64,000 bases of DNA from the NCBI GenBank assembly GCA_964473455.1, contig CAYYQX010000001.1, forward strand, positions 124,001 to 188,000, written 5' to 3'. Within the stretch, counting starts at the first letter, position 1. Each line of letters starts with the position of its first letter. This document shows positions 7,994 to 16,466 of the stretch, one piece after another. The DNA is from JALELF01 sp964473455 (GTDB taxonomy: Bacteria > Bacillota_I > Bacilli_A > RF39 > UBA660). The position numbers and the translations under genes are program-made. The notes below the pieces were generated by a model. That model saw only the letters and a list, made by a program, of their open reading frames with translations, made no database searches and was not told where the DNA came from.

Positions 7994-8926
7994 ATGAAAA
8001 AAAGAAGATTAAAAAAAGAAATAATATATTATTTTTTTGGTTTTGTTGTTTTAATTGTTAGTATCATAATATTAGTTTCTCACAATAAACTAGTAAACAG
8101 CGATGAGTACAAACTAGAACAACTTGGCTATAATGAAACCGAAATAGAATTGATTATTGAAAAGAATTATGTCGATTTCGCACTTGAAAATTACAAAGAA
8201 GGACTAATTCAGTTTATTGATAAAAAATATTTTATTAGAAAAAATCTAGATAAATATCTTTCATATTATAAAGACAATAAAACCGTTAGTATAGAAAAAA
8301 TTATTAGTGTTATAAACGTTGGCGCTAATAATGAATATTACGCTAATGCTAAATTAACGTCTTCTAATGATTTACTTGTATTAGTAAATAAGTTTAATGG
8401 TTTAGAAAGTACATATGCGCCAAATGATTTGGTTAATATGTCTCTTATGTATGCTTATAGCAATAATAAAATTAGATCAGAAGTAAATACAAAGTATACT
8501 GAAATGGCCGCAGTTGCTAAAACGGAAGGTTTTACTTTAATCGCCAGTTATTCTTATCGAAGCTATCAAGAACAAGAATCAGCATATAATAAATACTATG
8601 ATTCAAAAGGTCTTGCTTATGCTGATAGCTTTGCTGCTAGAGCTGGTTTTTCTGAACACCAAACTGGTCTTGCCCTAGACATTACAACTCGCCTAGAAGA
8701 TGATGAAGAATTTGTTGAAACCGAAGAGTTTTCTTGGCTTCAAGAGAATGCTCATAATTATGGTTTTATCTTAAGATATCCAAAGGATATGGAAGATATA
8801 ACAGGATATACTTATGAACCTTGGCACTATCGTTATGTCGGAGTTGATGTGGCAACTAAAATTTATAATGAAGGAATAACGTTTGATGAATATTATGCGT
8901 ACTATATTGAAGAAAATGCCAACTAA
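7994..8926 (+). CDS. VanY-type D-alanyl-D-alanine carboxypeptidase (peptidase M15), membrane-anchored
   Basis: A 310-residue protein with an N-terminal basic stretch and one membrane helix (about 12-28), so the catalytic part lies outside the cell. The M15 zinc-peptidase motifs are clear: SEHQTGLALDI (zinc His and Asp) and EPWHYRYVG (catalytic Glu, zinc His). It trims the terminal D-Ala of peptidoglycan stem peptides. Before the catalytic domain it carries an LGYxxxEI motif (KLEQLGYNETEIELI) of unknown role. A close paralogue follows with a short overlap, so the pair is a tandem duplication. No vancomycin-resistance genes are present; a wall-remodelling role is more likely. Confidence 0.9.
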   Translation: MKKRRLKKEIIYYFFGFVVLIVSIIILVSHNKLVNSDEYKLEQLGYNETEIELIIEKNYVDFALENYKEGLIQFIDKKYFIRKNLDKYLSYYKDNKTVSIEKIISVINVGANNEYYANAKLTSSNDLLVLVNKFNGLESTYAPNDLVNMSLMYAYSNNKIRSEVNTKYTEMAAVAKTEGFTLIASYSYRSYQEQESAYNKYYDSKGLAYADSFAARAGFSEHQTGLALDITTRLEDDEEFVETEEFSWLQENAHNYGFILRYPKDMEDITGYTYEPWHYRYVGVDVATKIYNEGITFDEYYAYYIEENAN

Positions 8927-10115
8927 AATTATTTTATTTTTATTACTTTTGATTGGAATTTTTATTGTGTTTTTTAATCCTTTTCAAAGCAAATTAAAAA
9001 GCCTTGGCTATAGTCAAGAAGAAATAAATATTATAAATAAAAAACTAAATAAAACAGAATTAACTTTCTTATACTCTATTCCATATAATTCAAAATACAT
9101 TCTTTTGATAAATGAAGATAATTATCCTTTACTTACTTCTTTTATAAATAACGAAAATTACGACGCTTTATATCTAGAAGAATACTATAATTATTACAAG
9201 AACAACTCTTCTTTTTTTCCTGATAAAATAATAAACAATATTAATAATTACAACTCTTTAAAGCAAAAAGGATATAATGAGGAAGAATCTTTAGCTATAG
9301 TTAATACCTTATCTTTAGAAAACATTAATGGATTACTTGTTCTAGATATTAATAAATATATTCTTGAAATAATAAATGATGAAAATTTTGATAGTGTAAT
9401 AGCTATTACAAAAAGACCACAGTATCTTACTTATAACACAAAAAGATATTATGATTATCTAGTAAAAAATCCAAGTTTTTCTTTAGATTATATTATTAGT
9501 CTAGTAAATTGTAATAGAGATTACGCTTATTACAGTAATATGAAAGAAAGCGATTTAAGTAAAAATGAACTTGTCTTAGTTAATAAATATTATAAACTAT
9601 CAAGCACCTATGTTCCAGAAGGTTTAGTACAGATTGCGGAAGCATATGGCGGTTGTGGTCAATATATTAGTGAGCTTGCTTATAACAGCTATATTGAAAT
9701 GTATTTGGCTATGAAGGAAGAAGGACTAGAAATTCTTGCTACTTCTGGATATCGTAGTTATCAAACACAAGTAACTGTTTACAATTATTACTTCAGTATA
9801 GATGGATATCGGGCTGATACTTATTCAGCAAGGCCAGGTAGTTCTGAACATCAAACAGGACTTGCCATAGACATTGGAAGAAATAATGCTTATTTAAATG
9901 ATTTTAAATATACTAAAGAGTATACTTGGCTTATAAACAATTCTTACAAATATGGATTTATTATAAGATATCCAGAAGGCAAAACAGACATAACTGGATA
10001 TTCAACAGAATACTGGCACTATCGTTATGTTGGAGTTGAAGTGGCTAAAGAAATATATAATGGAAACATAACATTTGATGAATATTATGCCTATTATATA
10101 GAAAAAAGTGTTTAA
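8916..10115 (+). CDS. Second VanY-type D-Ala-D-Ala carboxypeptidase (M15), tandem paralogue
   Basis: About 399 residues from the ATG at 8916; further in-frame starts lie up to 33 bases upstream inside the previous gene. I prefer 8916 because the protein then begins MPTKIILFLLLLIGIF, a compact membrane anchor, but no ribosome site decides this. Coupling to the upstream gene through the overlap is likely. The catalytic domain has SEHQTGLAIDI and EYWHYRYVG. The region between anchor and catalytic domain is about 90 residues longer than in its neighbour, with two LGY/KGY-EE motifs (SLGYSQEEINII, QKGYNEEESLAI). The shared C-terminus (ITFDEYYAYYIE) confirms duplication. Confidence 0.87.
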   Translation: MPTKIILFLLLLIGIFIVFFNPFQSKLKSLGYSQEEINIINKKLNKTELTFLYSIPYNSKYILLINEDNYPLLTSFINNENYDALYLEEYYNYYKNNSSFFPDKIINNINNYNSLKQKGYNEEESLAIVNTLSLENINGLLVLDINKYILEIINDENFDSVIAITKRPQYLTYNTKRYYDYLVKNPSFSLDYIISLVNCNRDYAYYSNMKESDLSKNELVLVNKYYKLSSTYVPEGLVQIAEAYGGCGQYISELAYNSYIEMYLAMKEEGLEILATSGYRSYQTQVTVYNYYFSIDGYRADTYSARPGSSEHQTGLAIDIGRNNAYLNDFKYTKEYTWLINNSYKYGFIIRYPEGKTDITGYSTEYWHYRYVGVEVAKEIYNGNITFDEYYAYYIEKSV

Positions 10116-10130
10116 AAGAACACTTTTTTT
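10102..10130. terminator. Bidirectional terminator shared by two convergent genes
   Basis: AAAAAAGTGTT, a six-base loop, and AACACTTTTTTT form a hairpin with U-tracts in both directions. It contains the stop codons of both the M15 gene (+) and the D,D-carboxypeptidase gene (-), whose ends overlap by four bases. Confidence 0.85.
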
Positions 10131-11293
10131 ATGATCAAAATTAAAATTATTAAGACTACTACTGAAAGAATTATATTGTTTTTTATAAAAACAAATAAAG
10201 AAAAATGTAAATCTTCCGTTAAAAACACATCTATCGTTTTTAAAATCTTTTCTTCATAAATAATATCTATAGTACCTAATTTTGTTCCAACTTTTTCATT
10301 ATATTTTATTTCTTCCATTCCATTATATTTATATACAATCTTTGTTGAATCAAAAGTATTATTCATATATTTCAATATGTCTTTATCGGCTGTTATTTTT
10401 ACTTCTTTTTCTCTGGCATTCTTAGTTTTGATAGTTGTAAGAATGTCTCCACTATTTACAATATTATGATAGGAATAATTATTAAAGTAATATTCATATA
10501 TACTTTTAGCATCCAACAAATGATAGTAATTGGTATCTGTTGGCGCTCTTAGCGTAACTAACAAGTAATATATATCATTATTCTCATCATAGCCAACCGA
10601 TGCCAAACAGCGTCCTGCTTCTGTCGTATAGCCTGTTTTCCCTCCGAGGATATAATCAACCGGTATTTCATAATATTTTGAATACTTTTCTAATGTTGAT
10701 TCAAAAGTTATACTGCCATCACTTGTCACATATTTCTTGGAATAAAATATTTCAGAAAATTTTTTGTTTTCTAAAGCCGCCTTGAGTAAAACTGCAATAT
10801 CATAAGCTGAAGAATAATTGTCATCCGTGTCTAACCCTATTACATTAGAAAAATGAGTATTTAAAAGGCCTAGTTCTTCGGCTTTTTGATTCATAAGCTC
10901 TAAAAAGCCACTTAAACTGCCACCCACGTTAACAGCAATAGCGTTAGCTGCTTCAGCGCCACTTGGAAGAAGTAAGGCATATAAAAGATCATTATATGTG
11001 ACAGCGTCCCCCACTTCAAAACCAACCAGAGCGGCATTTATTTCATATAGATTCGCAAAAAAATCTTTTTTCATAATAATTTTTTTATCAAAATTATCTA
11101 TATTTTCAATTGCGACTAATCCCGTCATGATTTTGGTTAAGGAAGCTACACTAACTCGTTCTTCCATGTCTTTTTCAAAAATTATTTCATTGTCATTTAA
11201 ATTATATAAAACAACATTTTTCGATTTCATTTCTAGCCCCTTAACGTTAATTAAAAAAAAGAAGAACAAACAAAAAATAATAAGTTTTTTCAC
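10112..11293 (-). CDS. D-alanyl-D-alanine carboxypeptidase, serine type (PBP5/DacA family)
   Basis: A 393-residue low-molecular-weight penicillin-binding protein. Motifs: SLTK (S51 and K54), SGA at 111-113 in the position of SxN, and KTG at 219-221. Residues 1-20 form a signal peptide, and the C-terminus ends in a hydrophobic anchor (IILSVVVLIILILIIKK), so it faces the outside. The usual SxN asparagine is replaced by alanine (PSGAEAAN), a variant seen in some family members. It begins with GTG at 11293. The start overlaps the stop of a 28-codon upstream frame by four bases (GTGA), so coupling is possible. Confidence 0.9.
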   Translation of the reverse strand: MKKLIIFCLFFFFLINVKGLEMKSKNVVLYNLNDNEIIFEKDMEERVSVASLTKIMTGLVAIENIDNFDKKIIMKKDFFANLYEINAALVGFEVGDAVTYNDLLYALLLPSGAEAANAIAVNVGGSLSGFLELMNQKAEELGLLNTHFSNVIGLDTDDNYSSAYDIAVLLKAALENKKFSEIFYSKKYVTSDGSITFESTLEKYSKYYEIPVDYILGGKTGYTTEAGRCLASVGYDENNDIYYLLVTLRAPTDTNYYHLLDAKSIYEYYFNNYSYHNIVNSGDILTTIKTKNAREKEVKITADKDILKYMNNTFDSTKIVYKYNGMEEIKYNEKVGTKLGTIDIIYEEKILKTIDVFLTEDLHFSLFVFIKNNIILSVVVLIILILIIKKVFF

Positions 11294-11376
11294 TTTATTA
11301 CTCTCTTTGATTTTTTGTTAAGTTGTAAGGTTAGTATCACTACTTCTTCTTTAATTCCCTTGTTTATCTTCTTCAT
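11290..11376 (-). CDS. Possible 28-residue small protein or leader peptide upstream of the PBP5-type gene
   Basis: ATG at 11376 is preceded by GGTGATTAT and opens a 28-codon frame (MKKINKGIKEEVVILTLQLN and a basic end) terminating in TGA that overlaps the GTG start of the carboxypeptidase gene. On the minus strand TTGTTT-17-TAAAAT lies just upstream, so the small frame would be first in the transcript. The peptide is amphipathic and lysine-rich with no recognised family. It may be a real microprotein or a device that couples translation to the weak GTG start. Evidence is limited to the start, ribosome site and overlap. Confidence 0.4.
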   Translation of the reverse strand: MKKINKGIKEEVVILTLQLNKKSKRVIK

Positions 11377-11444
11377 ATAATCACCAAACTTATTTTAACA
11401 TAATTATTTATCTTAAACAACTTTAATTATTGGAAATTTTTTGT

Positions 11445-11461
11445 TATAATCTTTTGGGAGG
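11445..11461 (+). promoter_or_regulatory. -10 box and ribosome site with very short leader, FAD oxidoreductase gene
   Basis: TATAAT (11445-11450) is followed at once by TTTTGGGAGGA, so transcription starting about seven bases after the -10 would place the ribosome site at the extreme 5' end of the mRNA. The -35 region is weak. Confidence 0.45.
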
Positions 11462-11466
11462 ACACT

Positions 11467-12849
11467 ATGTACGATGTCGTTATAATAGGAGCTGGACCAG
11501 CCGGCTTGTTTAGTGCTTATGAATTAATAACCCAAAACAAAAACTTAAAAATTGCTTTATTAGAAAAAGGCAAAAAAGCTGATAAAAGAAGTTGTCCTAT
11601 GTATAAAAAAGGGACTAACTGTCTAAACTGTAGCCCATGTGAGATATTGTCTGGATTTGGAGGAGCTGGAACATTTTCTGATGGTAAACTAAATTTCATT
11701 CCCAAACACGGAAAATCAGATTTGTTCAAATATTTAAGTTCTAAAGAAGCCTATAAAATTATCGATGACACAGAAAATATATTTAATTTTTTTGGCATGA
11801 ATAGCGATGTGTTTCCATCTGACATGAATGAAGCTTATAAAATAAAAGAAAAAATTGCGAAACTGGGGCATAATTTACTTATAATAAAACAAAAACATTT
11901 AGGATCAGATAAATTACCAGATTATATAAAAACTTTTACAGCTTTTTTAGAAAAAAATGGTGTTGAACTTTTTGAAAATACTTCAGCAATAGATATTGTA
12001 AAAAGAAAAGGATATTACGAAGTTCTTTGTGATAAAACATCTTTTAAAGGTCAAAAAATCATTGTTGCGCCAGGCAGAACAAGCGCTAAATGGGTTCAAG
12101 AACTAGCTGATAAATATAAAATACCATATACTTCTCAAAGTATTGAAATTGGCGTTAGAATAGAAGTTAGAAAAGAAATACTAAAAGAAATCACTAGTAT
12201 CATTTACGATCCAACAATATTTATTAAAACAGACACTTATAATGATGAAGTGAGAACTTTTTGTACCAATCCAGAAGGATTTGTAGCCAAAGAAAATTAT
12301 GAAGGATATATTTGTGTTAATGGTTTTGCTCAAAAAGAGATAAAGTCAGAAAATTCTAACTTTGCCTTCCTTTCCAAAGTAAATTTAACTCATCCAACAA
12401 CTAATACTAGACAATATGGTGAATCTATTGCTAGAATCGCAAGTGTTTTAGGAGCAGGGAAACCAATAATTCAAACGTTGAAAGATTTAAAGCAAGGTCA
12501 CAGAAGCGACTGGAATAAAATAAAAAAAGGTTTTATTGAACCAACACTAACAGACTGTGTGGCTGGTGATTTAGCACTAGTATTGCCACATAGAATAATA
12601 AAAAACATCCTTGAAGGATTAGAAAAGCTAGATGAAATAATTCCGGGCGTTAATAATGGTGAAACTCTATTATATGGACCTGAAATCAAATTTTTCAGTA
12701 ATGAAATATCAACAAATGACAACATGAAGTTAGAAGATGATGACATTTATTTTGTCGGAGATGGAGCCGGAAAGGCTGGTAATATTGTGGTTGCTGCTGC
12801 AACTGGATTAATTGCTGCAAGAGATATATTAAAAAACGTTAATCAATAA
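11467..12849 (+). CDS. FAD-dependent dehydrogenase of the COG2509 type
   Basis: A 460-residue flavoprotein. The Rossmann dinucleotide motif GAGPAG is at 8-13, followed by an EKG end to the second strand. A cysteine-containing segment (KGTNCLNCSPCEILSGFGGAGTF) leads to SDGKLN, characteristic of this uncharacterised family. Near the C-terminus, FVGDGAGKAGNIVVAAATG is the second FAD contact. The start has GGGAGGA at proper spacing. It stands alone between a divergent and a convergent gene. The substrate of this family is not established; a role in flavin-dependent reduction in the cytoplasm is all that can be said. Confidence 0.85.
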   Translation: MYDVVIIGAGPAGLFSAYELITQNKNLKIALLEKGKKADKRSCPMYKKGTNCLNCSPCEILSGFGGAGTFSDGKLNFIPKHGKSDLFKYLSSKEAYKIIDDTENIFNFFGMNSDVFPSDMNEAYKIKEKIAKLGHNLLIIKQKHLGSDKLPDYIKTFTAFLEKNGVELFENTSAIDIVKRKGYYEVLCDKTSFKGQKIIVAPGRTSAKWVQELADKYKIPYTSQSIEIGVRIEVRKEILKEITSIIYDPTIFIKTDTYNDEVRTFCTNPEGFVAKENYEGYICVNGFAQKEIKSENSNFAFLSKVNLTHPTTNTRQYGESIARIASVLGAGKPIIQTLKDLKQGHRSDWNKIKKGFIEPTLTDCVAGDLALVLPHRIIKNILEGLEKLDEIIPGVNNGETLLYGPEIKFFSNEISTNDNMKLEDDDIYFVGDGAGKAGNIVVAAATGLIAARDILKNVNQ

Positions 12850-12858
12850 CGTTTTTTT
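12831..12858. terminator. Bidirectional terminator between oxidoreductase and HAD genes
   Basis: AAAAAACGTTA, a five-base loop and TAACGTTTTTTT, with the stop codon of the plus-strand gene inside the loop region. A-run and T-run allow action in both directions. Confidence 0.8.
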
Positions 12859-12860
12859 AT

Positions 12861-13361
12861 TTAATCACCTAATATATCAATAATTTGATCTAGTTTATTT
12901 ATAACTGGGTATCCTTTATCTTTAAGTGCTTTAGAAAATAGAATAGATATTCCTCCTTCTTTAGCCCATTCGTCTAGATTACCAACATAATCATCTACTA
13001 AAATTTCTCCTTTTGTATGAACCATTTGTGTTTTTGATATTATTTTTGGAACTAAAATTATTGTAATATCTTTAAAAGTCTGCCTAATAAATTTTATTTT
13101 TTCTATGCCCTCATTTAATGAACTTATGTGGGTTAAAATATTTATATTAAATTTATTTGTTTTTATTAACTTTTTAATGCACTTAAAACTTTCGTTTATT
13201 TCTGGCGTTGTTTTTAGAATATTATGCCAATCTACAGAAGCAATAAAACTATTTGTTTCTTTAAAATTTTTTCGATCGATATTTGCTTTTTCCAGCATTG
13301 CATATAATATCTCTATTGTATCTAATATTACCCCATCAAAATCAATATATAAGTTTCTCAT
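12861..13361 (-). CDS. HAD-superfamily hydrolase, 5'-nucleotidase-like
   Basis: A 166-residue protein with HAD motifs: DFDGVILDT near the N-terminus (nucleophile and general acid aspartates), ILTHISS as motif II, a lysine after TKG-type sequence, and ILVDDYVGN as the acidic motif IV. The size and the DxDGV start resemble the 5'(3')-deoxyribonucleotidase/NT5C group, which dephosphorylates nucleotides; this is a tentative subgroup. It is a lone gene converging on the oxidoreductase. Confidence 0.72.
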   Translation of the reverse strand: MRNLYIDFDGVILDTIEILYAMLEKANIDRKNFKETNSFIASVDWHNILKTTPEINESFKCIKKLIKTNKFNINILTHISSLNEGIEKIKFIRQTFKDITIILVPKIISKTQMVHTKGEILVDDYVGNLDEWAKEGGISILFSKALKDKGYPVINKLDQIIDILGD

Positions 13362-13395
13362 TTTTGTCTCCTATTTATATTATAACAAATATTAC

Positions 13396-13428
13396 AAAAA
13401 ATCTTTGATTAATTTATCAAAGATTTTG
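13396..13428 (-). terminator. Terminator of the PadR-HAAS operon
   Basis: On the minus strand AAAATCTTTGAT, a six-base loop and ATCAAAGATTTTTT form a 12-base stem followed by T. It overlaps the last codons of the HAAS-domain gene. Confidence 0.82.
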
Positions 13429-14743
13429 TTGTTTCATTAACATAAATGGTTATTTTCACATCATCTAACAAGTGATAATCATATACTTTTTTGTTTTTTA
13501 GTTCTTCAATAAAAGTTTCATATAATTCTTTATTTCTTTCTAAAATTGTTGAAGATATTTTTATTGTATCATTGTTTTTTTCAACTTCAATAGTTCTTAA
13601 TACATAGTAATCTATTTTGATGACTATTTGATTGTCTAAAAGAGTATCATCTACCTCAATATTTGTTTCATAACCATTCGCATTTATCGTTGTTTCATTA
13701 GAAATATTTTCTTGGTAAATCAACTCTTTTTTAAAACTGCTTTCATCTAATTGATTTGAATATGAATAAGATAACGATTCTTCAACAGTTAAAATACAAC
13801 CGAAAGTAATTAAAATAATACTAATTATAAAAGGTACTATACTATTTACTTTGAATTTGTAAATTAAGTTTTTTATTAAGCTTGCTAAAAAACCAAACAT
13901 AAAATTTAATCCAATCAGTAACACTAGTATTCCTAAAAGAGCTACTCCCTTTATCAGTAAATAAATAACTATAGTTAATGCGATAGCTATTGAAAAATTT
14001 ATAAACCATATTGGTAAAAGAAAAATGAAAGACATAAATAGTTGTATGATTTTGGTAACAACATTACTTCCTTTTGTTATCTTTTTTTCTTCAATTTTTT
14101 CTTCAATTTTGTCTTCTACTTTTTCTGCTTTTATTGACTTTTTTTCTTTTTTTGTAATTTCTTCTTTTAAAAAATATTTTTTAAATACCTGCATTATAAT
14201 AAACACTGAACATCCTAAATATGAAATGGCAATCAACAGTGCCCAAATCCAATAAACAAACTTATCTAGAGGGCTAAAAAGCAATGTGTATATTAATTCT
14301 TTACCTACACTTTTTATAAAATCAAAAGGTAATTTTAGTATCACTAAACCAAGAAAGATTATAATCACTTTAAAGATTATTTCAAACAAAAGCTCAAAAT
14401 TAAATTCTCCATTTTTCTCTTCAAACCCTTTATATAATTTTTTAAATCCTTTACTAGCTTTTTTTGCAACATCCGAAATTGTATTTTCAATACTTTTTAC
14501 TACTTCTTCTGTCTTTGTTGCTGACTCTTTTATATAATTAGGGTTAATTTTATATGCCTTTAGTATTTCTTTTGCAAGTTCATCTATATTTTCAAAATCG
14601 GCAATAGCTTCTTCTTCCGTTTTTCCTTTTTTAATCTTTTCATCTATCATATTACTATATTCATCTAATATGTCTTTTATTTCTTTTTCTTCCAGAACTT
14701 TTAATTTTATTTCCAGTAACTTTAAAAATTTTTTCTTATTCAT
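13409..14743 (-). CDS. HAAS/DUF1700-type multi-pass membrane protein, partner of PadR
   Basis: A 444-residue protein starting at ATG 14743, chosen because GAGGAG lies seven bases upstream; a TTG 15 bases earlier sits inside that ribosome site. Residues 1-65 form the charged helical HAAS domain (FLKLLEIKLKVLEEKEIKDI, then a GKTEEEAIADFEN motif). At least five membrane helices follow, interrupted by a Glu/Lys-rich cytoplasmic coil (about 200-225). The last 120 residues look extracytoplasmic and beta-rich. HAAS proteins are regularly paired with PadR repressors and probably sense envelope conditions; the signal is unknown. It overlaps the PadR gene by eight bases. Confidence 0.78.
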   Translation of the reverse strand: MNKKKFLKLLEIKLKVLEEKEIKDILDEYSNMIDEKIKKGKTEEEAIADFENIDELAKEILKAYKINPNYIKESATKTEEVVKSIENTISDVAKKASKGFKKLYKGFEEKNGEFNFELLFEIIFKVIIIFLGLVILKLPFDFIKSVGKELIYTLLFSPLDKFVYWIWALLIAISYLGCSVFIIMQVFKKYFLKEEITKKEKKSIKAEKVEDKIEEKIEEKKITKGSNVVTKIIQLFMSFIFLLPIWFINFSIAIALTIVIYLLIKGVALLGILVLLIGLNFMFGFLASLIKNLIYKFKVNSIVPFIISIILITFGCILTVEESLSYSYSNQLDESSFKKELIYQENISNETTINANGYETNIEVDDTLLDNQIVIKIDYYVLRTIEVEKNNDTIKISSTILERNKELYETFIEELKNKKVYDYHLLDDVKITIYVNETTKSLIN

Positions 14744-15056
14744 TTTGATTCTCCTCAATAAACTTATTAATTGACTTTGAAAATTTCATCCATTCTTTTA
14801 CTTTTTCAGCAGTATACTTTTCGCCTAAAATAGTTAATTTATAATACTTTCTTGGTGGACCGTATGTTGATTCTACTAAATAAGTTTCAAAATAATTCTC
14901 ATTAGTTAACCTTTTTAATATTGGATAAATTGTTCCATCGTTAACACCAACTACCTTAGAAACTTCTTCTATAAGCTCATACCCATACATATCCTTTTTT
15001 TGGACATAAAGCAAAACTATTAACTCTAAAACACCCTTCTTAAATTGTGTATCCAT
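14736..15056 (-). CDS. PadR family transcriptional regulator
   Basis: A 106-residue winged-helix protein with the PadR core: KKGVLELIVLLYVQKKDMYG, YELIEEV, the recognition region DGTIYPILKRL, and the wing with YGPPRKYYKLT. The C-terminal helix (about 80-106) would dimerise it. It is first in an operon with the HAAS membrane protein, the typical pairing. An inverted repeat AATACA/TGTATT in its own promoter is a candidate autoregulatory site. Confidence 0.92.
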   Translation of the reverse strand: MDTQFKKGVLELIVLLYVQKKDMYGYELIEEVSKVVGVNDGTIYPILKRLTNENYFETYLVESTYGPPRKYYKLTILGEKYTAEKVKEWMKFSKSINKFIEENQNE

Positions 15057-15067
15057 AGTTCACCTCA

Positions 15068-15101
15068 AATACATTTTATAATAGGTATCGTGTATTGTCA
15101 A
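15068..15101 (-). promoter_or_regulatory. PadR operon promoter with inverted repeat
   Basis: On the minus strand TTGACA (15096-15101) is followed by a TATAAA-type -10 around 15075-15080. The arms AATACA and TGTATT (15068-15073 and 15091-15096) are perfect complements 17 bases apart and enclose the promoter core, the expected place for a PadR operator. Spacing to the -10 is short (15), so the box assignment is approximate. Confidence 0.5.
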
Positions 15102-15135
15102 GTAGCTGGTATAAAATAGTAGATGATTAGCCAAT

Positions 15136-15166
15136 AAAAAAACTAGAATTATTTTTCTTCTAGTTT
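15136..15166 (-). terminator. Terminator of the YtxH-DUF948 operon
   Basis: Minus strand: AAACTAGAA, nine-base loop, TTCTAGTTT followed by further T residues. It lies at the stop of the YtxH-like gene. Confidence 0.82.
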
Positions 15167-15547
15167 ATTTAGGACTTCTTTTGTAACTTCAACTGCTTTT
15201 TTTCGAACTTCTTCAACAGTTTCTTCTAAAAGTGGCGCACCTTTTTCTTTAACATAATCAAAAAGTTCATCAGCCATTTCTTTTACTTTAGAAGCTTTTT
15301 CCTTAGCTATTTTTAAAACCTTTTCTTCATCTAAATCTTCTAAGTTCATTTTAATGGTGTTTATTTTATTTTCTATTTCGCTTTTTACTTCATCAACATC
15401 AATGTTTTTAATTTTTAATAAAAGTTCATCTAGTTTTACCTTTAACTCTTCTCTTGTTTTTTGCCCTTCCTTGGGTGCGAATAGAAATCCTAGTCCAACA
15501 CCAACGATTGCTCCTGATAAAAATCTTCTAAATCCTTTTTTACTCAT
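15149..15547 (-). CDS. YtxH-domain protein
   Basis: 132 residues from ATG 15547, chosen because AAGGAG precedes it; an upstream in-frame start lacks a site. After MSKKGFRRF comes a hydrophobic segment GAIVGVGLGFLFAPKEGQKTREEL, the hallmark of YtxH proteins. The remainder is charged amphipathic coiled coil. In Bacillus, ytxH relatives are general-stress genes of unknown function. It overlaps the DUF948-like gene by eight bases, so these are expressed together. Confidence 0.8.
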   Translation of the reverse strand: MSKKGFRRFLSGAIVGVGLGFLFAPKEGQKTREELKVKLDELLLKIKNIDVDEVKSEIENKINTIKMNLEDLDEEKVLKIAKEKASKVKEMADELFDYVKEKGAPLLEETVEEVRKKAVEVTKEVLNKLEEK

Positions 15548-15821
15548 CTTCTTTTTCTCCTTTTTTCTTTTTAAATACACTGGAAAGCTTTTCAACAATA
15601 AAGCTTGTTAGTTTGTCACTTACTAAAGCAACATCATCTGTTAGTTTATCAACCAAATCAAAAGCTTTATTTAATTTTTTTTGTTTTTCTTGTACATCTT
15701 CAACTATATTATTAACTTTTCTAAGCAAGCTTATTAAATGAATAATAAAGACAATCAGAACAAGTATCAAAATTCCTAATAGTACGTATAAAACTATCGG
15801 TAATACTTCACTGCACATCAT
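15540..15821 (-). CDS. DUF948-like membrane protein (YtxG type)
   Basis: 93 residues from the ATG-ATG pair at 15821/15818, selected because GGAGG lies six bases upstream. One membrane helix (VLPIVLYVLLGILILVLIVF) is followed by a heptad-like region (LRKVNNIVEDVQEKQKKLNK, then a DLVDKL continuation) and a basic end. This is the form of DUF948 proteins, which often accompany YtxH. It overlaps both neighbours by a few bases. Confidence 0.72.
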   Translation of the reverse strand: MMCSEVLPIVLYVLLGILILVLIVFIIHLISLLRKVNNIVEDVQEKQKKLNKAFDLVDKLTDDVALVSDKLTSFIVEKLSSVFKKKKGEKEDE

Positions 15822-16464
15822 CTTCTTCCTCCTTCTCATACATTGAATCAATTAAATTAAACAAATCTTCTTCTTCCATTTTAATGTCTTCCAAATTTTC
15901 ATCTGTTTTATTTAATTCTTCTAAAGTCATATTTTCTTCTGTTCTTCTTGGCTTATAATCTTCAATTATCTTTTCTTCTATTATATTTAGTGGTTCTTCT
16001 TTTTCTACCTCAATTATAGAAGTTTCAATTTCATCCTCAAGCGAACCATAGGCCTTTCTTCTAACCATTTCTAGAGTGGTAATTTTTGTACCTATTGATT
16101 TTTTTTCTACTCGGCTCAATTTAACATCTTCTTTGTTGTAGTTTTTCTCTAAAACCCCATATACTGGAGATATAATTGGTGAAAGCTTGAATTTTTTTGC
16201 TTCTTCTGCTTTTTTAAAATTGTACATCTCTTTTTCAGGCTTTTTCTTTTTCTCACCGTAGTCTTTAAAATCATCATCGTCAAAATAAACTGGAAAAACA
16301 AATTTTTCTTCTTTTGGCTCGGTTTTAGTTTCTACCTTTGTTTCCACTGCTTTCTCAATTTCTTCTGTTCCTGGTATTGTAACATGCGTAACTTCTTTTT
16401 TTATAGGAACTTCTGTTTCTTCAGTAAAAACGTTTTTCAATTTTTCAAAAAGACTTACCTTCAT
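15808..16464 (-). CDS. Acidic, largely disordered protein of unknown function
   Basis: 218 residues, dominated by Glu, Lys and Asp with low complexity. The only compact-looking segment is FKLSPIISPVYGVLEKNY (about 107-124), flanked by KKAEEAKK and charged tails. It has no membrane helix or signal. It lies between a lipoprotein gene (two-base spacer) and the DUF948/YtxH genes, so it belongs to one envelope-associated operon. The SPIISPVYG segment may be a protein-binding motif; I do not recognise a named family. Confidence 0.7.
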   Translation of the reverse strand: MKVSLFEKLKNVFTEETEVPIKKEVTHVTIPGTEEIEKAVETKVETKTEPKEEKFVFPVYFDDDDFKDYGEKKKKPEKEMYNFKKAEEAKKFKLSPIISPVYGVLEKNYNKEDVKLSRVEKKSIGTKITTLEMVRRKAYGSLEDEIETSIIEVEKEEPLNIIEEKIIEDYKPRRTEENMTLEELNKTDENLEDIKMEEEDLFNLIDSMYEKEEEDDVQ

Positions 16465-16466
16465 TA

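Noticed and set aside
13105..13440. Plus-strand frame antisense to the HAD gene
   Set aside because: No ribosome site, and composition is that of an antisense shadow of 12861-13361.
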